Assembly: GCA_003648845.1 (NCBI GenBank)
Contig: QMQA01000015.1
Span: 1-11,593, forward strand
DNA: 11,593 nucleotides
From: Candidatus Aerophobota bacterium
GTDB lineage: Bacteria > Aerophobota > Aerophobia > Aerophobales > B3-G15
Reading direction: 5' to 3'
Every line of letters begins with the position of its first letter. Position 1 is the first letter of the stretch. The notes beneath the pieces are model-generated. The model searched no databases. It saw nothing but the letters and a program-made list of their open reading frames with translations, and had not been told where the DNA came from. Both the position numbers and the translations under genes were made by a program. Below, in pieces: positions 1-5,174 of this stretch.

Positions 1-107
1 AGGCTCCCTAACCTCTTTTTTGGAGCCTGAATCTCTGAAAATCCTCTCCCTGAGCCTATTAGAGAAAGATAAATATGAGGCCATCTGATGTTTTTAAAAT
101 CATCCAT
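1..107 (-). other. Possible partial minus-strand reading frame at the left edge
   Basis: Read on the minus strand, one frame is free of stops from about position 230 (just after a TAG at 233-231) to the left edge. An in-frame ATG lies at 107-105 and a TTG at 200-198. The predicted peptide is rich in basic and aromatic residues and I do not recognise it. There is no good ribosome binding site before either start. It could be the 5' end of a gene continuing to the left, a decayed gene, or a chance open frame in AT-rich DNA. I see no other gene in positions 1-340. Confidence 0.15.
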
Positions 108-294
108 AGTATAAATATGTCTCTTAACCCAGGACCTTTTCCTATTTGGGCCATTATGAGGCCTTTTTGAAAGTAGGTATTTTCTCAAAAACGTTTTCAA
201 AGCATTAAGATGCAGTTTCCTGAAAAAATCCTAATTTCTCCAAAATTATCTCTCCTTAAACTTTTATTCATAAGCTTTCCATAATTTATTAGAT

Positions 295-341
295 CCCCTT
301 AAAAAGTAATCCATAATCTAACAATTTTTAGAGGGGTTTTT
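295..341 (+). terminator. Likely rho-independent terminator upstream of the 99-aa gene
   Basis: The arm CCCCTTAAAAA (295-305) pairs with TTTTTAGAGGGG (325-336), leaving a single bulged G and a 19-nt loop, and is followed at once by five T (337-341). The G+C-rich base of the stem next to a T run is what an intrinsic terminator on the + strand looks like. It would stop transcripts coming from left of the window just before the next promoter, whose -35 box begins at 345. The large loop and AT-rich upper stem lower confidence. Confidence 0.45.
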
Positions 342-344
342 CGG

Positions 345-372
345 TTGACAATTTCTCGATATGTGTTATACT
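345..372 (+). promoter_or_regulatory. Sigma70-type promoter of the 99-aa gene
   Basis: A perfect -35 box TTGACA (345-350) is separated by 16 bp from a -10 box TATACT (367-372). Transcription would start near 379-380, about 20 nt before the ATG at 401. The mRNA leader would therefore be short and carry the G-rich ribosome binding site at 392-398. Confidence 0.75.
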
Positions 373-391
373 TAAATTAAATTTAAGTATA
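367..391. promoter_or_regulatory. Perfect 25-bp palindromic operator candidate
   Basis: The arm TATACTTAAATT (367-378) and the arm AATTTAAGTATA (380-391) are exact reverse complements around one central base (379). The palindrome covers the whole -10 box and the predicted transcription start and ends one base before the G-rich ribosome binding site. A dimeric protein bound here would block RNA polymerase directly. Which protein binds is unknown; the basic product of the gene just downstream is the obvious candidate for autoregulation. Confidence 0.6.
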
Positions 392-400
392 GGGGGGGAA

Positions 401-700
401 ATGAAAGCAAAATATGGTAGAATCATAATCTACAAAATTAAAAAAGAACTTCCGCCAGGAATAAAATCAAGAATCTCTCAGAAGCTGTTAGGTTATAAGG
501 ATAAATCTAACTTTGGGAAATATACCTACAAAAGAGAGGGGCTTTTGGATAAGATTCCTCATTTATCTCCCATAAGAGGGGTTATTATTGTGAGAGGAAA
601 AGATTACAAAAAAATCTTTGAATTTTTAAAAGATAAAGCAGATATATTTTCTCGAAGGATCATTTTAACGGGAAAGGACAAAAAGAAACTCAAAGTATAG
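401..700 (+). CDS. Small basic protein of unknown function (99 aa)
   Basis: I do not recognise a named family. The 99-residue product is rich in Lys and Arg and has no signal peptide or membrane segment, so it should be cytoplasmic. Predicted elements by eye are a strand near residues 7-13, a basic Gly/Pro-containing central part (17-57), a strand at 58-64, a helix at 68-79 and a strand at 85-90. This loosely suggests a small alpha/beta, ferredoxin-like fold. The motif YKREGLLDKIPH (43-54) looks like a conserved core. The ATG follows a run of seven G (392-398), a good ribosome binding site. The gene has its own promoter with a perfect palindrome over the -10 box, is not joined to the downstream operon, and follows a terminator. 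A nucleic-acid-binding role is possible but is inference only. Confidence 0.65.
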   Translation: MKAKYGRIIIYKIKKELPPGIKSRISQKLLGYKDKSNFGKYTYKREGLLDKIPHLSPIRGVIIVRGKDYKKIFEFLKDKADIFSRRIILTGKDKKKLKV

Positions 701-1011
701 ATGGGAAAGTGTCCTGAATATCACAGAATAAGAGGAATTAGGCAAAATCCCTTTTCCCTCTTTAAGGCACTTACAAGAGGAGCAGTTTTATCTTGTGTAG
801 TGAAGAAAAACTTCTCTTTCCTCAACGCTATAATAAAAAAGACATGAAAGAGGAGAGTATTTTTTGCTTTGCCAGCATACCTTTTCCTTCCAGGATTTCT
901 TTTTAAGAAATCAACTATGCCTCAGAATTTTTACCCCGAAATCTATTCATTGTTACATTTCCATTCCTAAAGTCCATCAGTGAAAATTTTCGGGAAACTG
1001 GAGATAAAGGC
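701..1011. other. Probable non-coding gap before the GntR operon
   Basis: No supported gene lies here. An ATG at 701 directly abuts the preceding stop and opens a 48-codon frame to a TGA at 845-847; past that TGA the same frame stays open to a TAA at 968-970. There is no ribosome binding site, and the composition (many Phe, Leu and Ser) is not convincing. An 8-bp AT-rich hairpin (894-901 with 905-912) is also present but lacks a T tract, so I do not call it a terminator. Confidence 0.4.
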
Positions 1012-1039
1012 TTGACAAAAATCTATACGATATTATAAT
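1012..1039 (+). promoter_or_regulatory. Consensus sigma70 promoter of the gntR-led operon
   Basis: TTGACA (1012-1017) and TATAAT (1034-1039) both match the sigma70 consensus exactly, with a 16-bp spacer. The predicted transcription start is about 1046. This rules out the in-frame TTG at 1044 as the regulator's start and supports the ATG at 1089. No comparably strong promoter is visible downstream, so this one probably drives the whole catabolic operon and is held down by a repressor. Confidence 0.8.
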
Positions 1040-1068
1040 TACGTTGAAACGTATAGAAGTAAATACGT
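1022..1068. promoter_or_regulatory. Cluster of ATACGT-like half-sites around the -10 box (operator candidate)
   Basis: TCTATACG (1022-1029) is the exact reverse complement of CGTATAGA (1050-1057). The latter also lies inside ACGTAT (1049-1054), which is inverted at ATACGT (1063-1068) with 8 bp between. ACGT also occurs at 1041-1044. Copies of one half-site thus lie on both sides of the -10 box and over the predicted transcription start, the usual place for autorepression by a GntR-family protein. The binding protein is inferred from the adjacent gene. Confidence 0.45.
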
Positions 1069-1088
1069 CATTACACAAGAGCGGAAAA

Positions 1089-1892
1089 ATGGCAGAACTT
1101 GATTGGTCACAACTAAGCATAGATAAGGGGAAACCAATCCCTCGCTACTATCAGGTGAGCGAAGCATTAGAGAAATTCATTGAGAGAAACGACCTTGCTT
1201 CCGGAGTAAAATTGCCTTCGGAGGAACACTTGGCCGAATTATTCGGGGTAAGTAGACCCACTATCAATAAAGCTGTCCAGCTTCTAATGGAAAAATCGCT
1301 GGTGAGGAAAGTAAGGGGAAAGGGAACCTTTGTAATACAGAAGAAATTAGTTCCCTTTGTGTTCATGCAGGATCTTACCAGTCTGGGTGAGAGTTTGAAA
1401 AAGAGCGGTTTACCTTTCACTACCGAAGTGATCGAGGCAAAGAAAATCCAGGCCAGCAGTTTCATAGCGCACAATTTGATGCTTGAGCCTGGGAGTTTAG
1501 TTGTATATCTGAAAAGACTCCGACGAGTAGAAGGTGAACCTATTTTTGTAGGGGAGTCATATTTATCTGCAAAAAGATTTCCCGATTTGCTAAAACATGA
1601 CCTTGTCTCTCAGACTCTCTATTCCATTCTTGAAAAAAAATACAGATTGCCAATAGTCAAGGCCAAAAGAATGCTAAGAGTGGTTAAACCTTCAGCAGAG
1701 GATGCTTCTCTCCTTGAGATACCTTTAAGTCAACCTCTCATTAAATTAGATGGGACTGCATATTCTTGGGAAGAATCTGTGGTTCTCTATTCTGAAACAA
1801 AATTTCGTGGAGACAGAGTTACTCTCACCTCCACCGTTTCATATAACCCTAGGACTATTGGAAAAAGTGATGAAAAGCATCGACTTGTTTAA
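1089..1892 (+). CDS. GntR/HutC-family transcriptional regulator with UTRA ligand domain
   Basis: The product is 267 residues from the chosen ATG, a normal length for the HutC subfamily. Residues about 16-83 form the winged helix-turn-helix, with the helix-turn-helix at 46-66 (AELFGVSRPTINKAVQLL) and the wing motif RGKGTFV at 76-82. Residues about 90-245 fit a UTRA effector domain. Such proteins are usually dimeric repressors released by a small metabolite, often a sugar phosphate or carboxylic acid. I chose ATG 1089 because the longer frame from TTG 1044 would begin at the transcription start predicted from the consensus promoter. The ribosome binding site is only weakly purine-rich. The 3' end overlaps the SDR gene by 23 bp, so the regulator is the first gene of the operon it probably controls, through the half-sites at 1022-1068. 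Confidence 0.9.
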   Translation: MAELDWSQLSIDKGKPIPRYYQVSEALEKFIERNDLASGVKLPSEEHLAELFGVSRPTINKAVQLLMEKSLVRKVRGKGTFVIQKKLVPFVFMQDLTSLGESLKKSGLPFTTEVIEAKKIQASSFIAHNLMLEPGSLVVYLKRLRRVEGEPIFVGESYLSAKRFPDLLKHDLVSQTLYSILEKKYRLPIVKAKRMLRVVKPSAEDASLLEIPLSQPLIKLDGTAYSWEESVVLYSETKFRGDRVTLTSTVSYNPRTIGKSDEKHRLV

Positions 1893-2652
1893 GCTAAACG
1901 GAAAAGTCGCCATAGTAACTGGAGGCGGATCAGGTCTGGGACGTGCTATGGCGATGGCTCTATCTGAGGCTGGTGCTGCAGTAGCTGTAGTTGATGTTAA
2001 CGAAGAAACCGCACAAAAAGTTAAAGATGAAATTTCTGTCTCGGGAGGTAGTTCGCTGGCAATTAAAGCTGATGTCACCAGCATTTCAGAGGTTAATAGT
2101 ATGGTAGAGATAACAGTGAAAGAGTATGGGTCTCTTGATATTCTGGTGAATAGTGCAGGAACTTCTCATGCCTCACTGATAGAGAAAATGACTTTAGAAA
2201 TATGGGATGAAGTTATGAAGGTTAATTTAACCGGGGTTATGCTGTGTTGCCAAGCAGCTGTCAAACAGATGATGAGACAGAGAAGGGGGAAAATTATCAA
2301 TATTGCTTCAATAGCCGGGATGGTGATTCCTAAACCTAAAATATTTAATGGAGGATACAATTATTCTGCATCTAAGGCGGGTGTTATCATATTCACCAAA
2401 AGGTTGGCGGTAGAGATGGCTGAATACGGAATAACTGCTAATTGTATCAGTCCGGGATACATGAGGACACCTTTAACTCAGAAGGTCCTTAAAGATAAAA
2501 AAAGTTATAAAGAGATAATTAATATAACCCCTTTGAGAAGATTGGGGGAGCCTTCCGATCTTGCAGGGGCAGTTGTTTTCTTAGCTTCAGAAGCATCAAA
2601 CTTTATTACGGGGCATAACCTTGTGGTTGATGGAGGCTACACCCTTTGGTGA
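1870..2652 (+). CDS. Short-chain dehydrogenase/reductase (classical SDR)
   Basis: This 260-residue NAD(P)-dependent oxidoreductase has all classical SDR marks: TGGGSGLG (17-24) for cofactor binding, Asp42 at the end of strand 2 (favouring NAD over NADP), NSAG (94-97), Asn119, Ser147 in NIASIAG, the catalytic pair Tyr165/Lys169 in YSASK, and a PG motif after it. By overall look it belongs with gluconate 5-dehydrogenase, KduD and FabG-like enzymes that interconvert an alcohol and a ketone; the substrate cannot be read from the sequence. The frame extends upstream to an ATG at 1750, but that part lies inside gntR and has no SDR character. The ATG at 1870 overlaps the end of gntR by 23 bp and implies translational coupling. 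In this operon it probably oxidises a sugar or sugar-acid hydroxyl. Confidence 0.88.
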   Translation: MKSIDLFKLNGKVAIVTGGGSGLGRAMAMALSEAGAAVAVVDVNEETAQKVKDEISVSGGSSLAIKADVTSISEVNSMVEITVKEYGSLDILVNSAGTSHASLIEKMTLEIWDEVMKVNLTGVMLCCQAAVKQMMRQRRGKIINIASIAGMVIPKPKIFNGGYNYSASKAGVIIFTKRLAVEMAEYGITANCISPGYMRTPLTQKVLKDKKSYKEIINITPLRRLGEPSDLAGAVVFLASEASNFITGHNLVVDGGYTLW

Positions 2653-2682
2653 AGAATAAATGTAAATTAGGAGAAGTTCTGT

Positions 2683-2998
2683 ATGGCACGGATAAGGATA
2701 AAAAATCTATATAAAAAATTTGCTAAAACAACAGCAGTTGATCATATCAATATTAGTTGTTTAGGAAGGAGAGTTTATGGTTTTGTTGGGACCCTCCGGT
2801 TGCGGGAAAACAATTACACATCGAATGATACAGGATTAGAAGTACCGACAAGTAGGAAGGTCTTTTTAGACAACAAATTAATGAACAATATCCCTTGAGA
2901 TCATTCCAAATGTTGCTATGGTTTCTGGAAGATATGTTTTGTATTCTCTCATAGAGAATCGAAATGTGAGCCAGGCAAATATTCGCGGGAAGGGATGA
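2683..2998 (+). pseudogene. Decayed ABC transporter ATPase (UgpC/MsmK-like), frameshifted N-terminal remnant
   Basis: The start is intact, with an AGGAGA ribosome binding site at 2669-2674, and opens like a sugar-importer ATPase (MARIRIKNLYKKF, then AVDHINI). Around 2765 the match moves to the +1 frame, where Walker A (GPSGCGKT) is encoded at 2789-2812. Near 2830 it returns to the first frame (GLEVPTS, KVFLDNK) and ends at TGA 2896-2898. The +1 frame then carries a degraded Q-loop region (NVAMV followed by YVLYS, compare VAMVFQNYALYP) up to TGA 2996-2998. The Q-loop glutamine, signature, Walker B and everything after are absent, so no working ATPase can be made. The normal family length is about 360 residues. 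The UgpC/MsmK type is unlike the RbsA type at 10611, so this is not a recent copy of that gene. Sequencing error alone would not explain the missing two thirds. Confidence 0.75.
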
Positions 2999-3236
2999 AT
3001 GGATTAAATTTGGTTAAGTTTGCGAAATTTATTGAAAAAGAGAAATGGAAAATGGACAGTCTGTAGCTAAGGAGTTTTTCAAAGGAAGAGTTGCACCGTA
3101 TCAGATAATGGAGAAAGGCATAATGGTGGGTTTGGATGTGGTAGGAGAAAAATTTGAGAGTGGAGACTACTTCTTTACGAACGATGAGCTGCGTTTAATG
3201 AGAGCGTTTAAGTTGTCAGGAGGCAAAGTTGCATAA
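2995..3236 (+). pseudogene. Truncated corrinoid (methyltransferase-associated B12) protein remnant
   Basis: From the ATG at 3045 a 63-residue frame reads like the N-terminal helical cap domain (B12-binding type 2) of MtbC/MttC-like corrinoid proteins: an AKE helix, then APYQIMEKGIMVGLDVVGE followed by KFESGDYFF, the family's usual VGE-F-GEYF core. The C-terminal cobalamin-binding Rossmann domain with its DxHxxG histidine is missing altogether. Upstream, from ATG 2995, another frame gives a plausible start of the same domain (LVKFAKFIEK), implying a frameshift near 3045. Intact family members are about 210 residues. The fragment ends inside the start of the next gene, and its tail holds that gene's AGGAGG site (3218-3223). 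It cannot bind B12 as it stands. The family identity is moderately sure and rests on motif resemblance. Confidence 0.6.
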
Positions 3237-4254
3237 AGTACTGATAGGTTCAAGGTCGTTTGGCAACATTGTCAAGGATGGCATTGAACTTTTGGAAAGG
3301 GAAGGATGTAAGTTGATAAAAAATCCTTTGGGTCGGGTTCTTAAAGAGGATGACCTAATTAAGCTCGTTCCGGGAGTTGATGCTATTATTACTGGAATGG
3401 ATGAAATAACAGGAAAGGTTTTAGAAATTGCGGGTCAGCTCAAGGTAATCTCAAAGCATGGAGTAGGTCTTGATAATATTGATTTGGATACAGCTACCAA
3501 AAATGGAGTTGTTGTAACTTACACTCCAGCCGCAGGAGAAGAGGTGGAGGCAGTAGCTGATTTTACTTTTGGTTTGATTCTTTCAATCGCTCGCAAGATC
3601 TGTTCAGCTAACGAGAGTGTAAAATCAGGTGAATGGAAAAGATTTATAGGTGCCGAAATTTGGGGTAAGGTGCTGGGAGTTATTGGAACTGGTAGTATAG
3701 GGAAAGCAGTTATAAAAAGGGCAAAGGGATTTAATATGAAAGTGTTAGCTTACGATATCTGCAAAGATCAAACTTTAATTGATAAATTTGGTGTTGTCTA
3801 TGTAACTTTACACAGACTCCTCAGAGAATCAGATTTTGTTACTTTGCATGTTCCTTTAAATGAGGTAACAAAGGGTCTCCTTGGAGCGAAAGAGATAAGG
3901 TTGATGAAGAAGACAGCTTACCTCATTAATGTGGCTCGAGGAGGAGTTGTAGATGAGAAAGCTCTTTATACCTGTTTGAAGGATAAAAAAATCGCTGGAG
4001 CTGCTCTTGACGTTTTCTCTAAAGAACCTCCAGAAGGTAATCCTCTTATTTCACTTGATAATGTAATTACTACTCCCCATATGGCAGCCTATACCGTTAA
4101 TTCTATCAGAGAAATGGATATACTTTGCGCTGAAAATACTTTGAAAGTACTAAACAATGAAAAACTCTCAAACCAGTATATAGCTAATCCCCAAGTTTAC
4201 AGAGCAAAGACTTTTCAGAGAAATATGACAGATAAAGTAGGAGGAGATGAATGA
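3229..4254 (+). CDS. D-isomer-specific 2-hydroxyacid dehydrogenase (phosphoglycerate dehydrogenase-like)
   Basis: A 341-residue NAD-dependent dehydrogenase that interconverts a 2-hydroxy acid and a 2-keto acid. The Rossmann motif GTGSIG lies at 153-158, with Asp176 downstream as the likely ribose-binding acid (NAD preference). The catalytic triad is Arg237 (NVARGG), Glu266 (KEPP) and His284 (TTPHMA). It resembles the short form of 3-phosphoglycerate dehydrogenase without ACT domains, but many family members act on other acids (glyoxylate, hydroxypyruvate, sugar acids). The start is TTG, supported by AGGAGG (3218-3223) five bases upstream and by alignment of the beta strand KVLIGS. The 3' end overlaps the next gene by 4 bp (ATGA), indicating co-translation. 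A catabolic rather than serine-biosynthetic job is inferred from the neighbours. Confidence 0.88.
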   Translation: MHKVLIGSRSFGNIVKDGIELLEREGCKLIKNPLGRVLKEDDLIKLVPGVDAIITGMDEITGKVLEIAGQLKVISKHGVGLDNIDLDTATKNGVVVTYTPAAGEEVEAVADFTFGLILSIARKICSANESVKSGEWKRFIGAEIWGKVLGVIGTGSIGKAVIKRAKGFNMKVLAYDICKDQTLIDKFGVVYVTLHRLLRESDFVTLHVPLNEVTKGLLGAKEIRLMKKTAYLINVARGGVVDEKALYTCLKDKKIAGAALDVFSKEPPEGNPLISLDNVITTPHMAAYTVNSIREMDILCAENTLKVLNNEKLSNQYIANPQVYRAKTFQRNMTDKVGGDE

Positions 4255-5132
4255 AAAAACAAATTAAAGGAATTATCCCCCCTCTTCTAACCCCTTTTAC
4301 CCCTGAAGGGAGAGTTTACGAAAAGGGGCTTAGAGAACTTCTTGAGTTCCTCATACCTCACATAGACGGTCTTTTCCCCTGTGGAACTTATGGCTCAGGT
4401 CCTCTGATGAGTCTGGAACAGAGAAAAAAAGTTGCCGAGATTGTAGTTGACCAGGTAAATGGTAGGATTCCTGTAATTATCCATGTAGGGGCAGCAGATA
4501 CGCGCTCCACTATCGAGCTAGCAAAACATGCTGAAAATATTGGTGCAGATGCTGTAGGGAGCATTCCGCCCTATTATTACTCCTATGGCCAGGATGAACT
4601 TTTTAACCATTATCGAGAACTATTAGACTCTGTCCAGATACCCGTTTATCTTTACAACAATCCTAAGGTTTCCGGAAACCGGATATCACCTGAGCTTCTG
4701 GCAAGGATAGCTGAACTTGGCCTGGCTGGAGTAAAGGATAGTTCATTTGACCTGATTAATTTCTATCTTTATCGGATAGCCGTAAAAAGAGCCAATTTCA
4801 AATTTATCGTTGGAACTGAAGCTATCTTCTTGCCGGCAGCTGAAGCAGGAGCCTGTGCTACTATAAGTGGTCTGGCCAATGTGTTCCCAGAGGTGATGCA
4901 GCAGCTTTACCAAGCAATCGAGCAAAAAGAGATTGAAAAGGCTATTCAACTGCAATTAAGGGTACTTGAAATTCGAAAGGTAATTAAGATGGGGCCAACC
5001 GTCCCCATATGCCACAGCATTTTAAGAATACGAGGAGTGGATGCTGGTGTACCCAAGCTGCCCTTTTTGTCTATATCAGAAGAACTGGAAAAAAAGGTTA
5101 AAGAAGAACTTTCGCAACTGGGCCTGATTTAA
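4251..5132 (+). CDS. DapA/NAL-family Schiff-base aldolase, copy 1
   Basis: This 293-residue (beta/alpha)8 barrel belongs to the class I pyruvate aldolases (DHDPS, N-acetylneuraminate lyase, KDG aldolase). The Schiff-base lysine is Lys162 (GVKDSS) and the proton-relay tyrosine is Tyr135 (YLYNNP). The substrate loop reads GTYGSGPLMS (45-54) instead of the GTTGE of DHDPS or GSTGE of NAL. The arginine that binds the aspartate-semialdehyde carboxylate in DHDPS is replaced (YNNPKV). Lysine biosynthesis is therefore unlikely; cleavage of a 2-keto-3-deoxy acid into pyruvate and an aldehyde is the best inference. AGGAGG (4239-4244) lies six bases before the ATG, and the gene overlaps the previous stop by 4 bp. 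It is roughly half identical by eye to the product of the gene at 8331. Confidence 0.87.
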   Translation: MKKQIKGIIPPLLTPFTPEGRVYEKGLRELLEFLIPHIDGLFPCGTYGSGPLMSLEQRKKVAEIVVDQVNGRIPVIIHVGAADTRSTIELAKHAENIGADAVGSIPPYYYSYGQDELFNHYRELLDSVQIPVYLYNNPKVSGNRISPELLARIAELGLAGVKDSSFDLINFYLYRIAVKRANFKFIVGTEAIFLPAAEAGACATISGLANVFPEVMQQLYQAIEQKEIEKAIQLQLRVLEIRKVIKMGPTVPICHSILRIRGVDAGVPKLPFLSISEELEKKVKEELSQLGLI

Positions 5133-5174
5133 GTAGAAAGTAGAAAATAGTTACAATTAGATAAGGGGGAAAAA

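Noticed and set aside
1..28. Inverted repeat AGGCTCC (1-7) / GGAGCCT (22-28) at the left edge
   Set aside because: It has a 7-bp stem and a 14-nt loop and no T run on its 3' side; the sequence is cut by the window edge, so neither a terminator nor a mobile-element end can be supported.
894..912. 8-bp hairpin GATTTCTT/AAGAAATC as terminator
   Set aside because: It is AT-rich, has a 3-nt loop of T and no T tract after it; such short hairpins are expected by chance in AT-rich DNA.
1044..1088. TTG start at 1044 for the GntR regulator (15 extra residues)
   Set aside because: The -10 box ends at 1039, so the TTG would lie at the transcription start with no leader or ribosome binding site; ATG 1089 gives the normal family length.
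1151..1474. Minus-strand frame opposite gntR
   Set aside because: It is antisense to a clear GntR gene, has no ribosome binding site and shows no recognisable domain.
1750..1869. ATG at 1750 as the SDR start (40 extra residues)
   Set aside because: The extra part lies inside the gntR coding region, has no SDR similarity and would be unusual; ATG 1870 gives the standard N-terminus just before the GKVAIVTGG strand.
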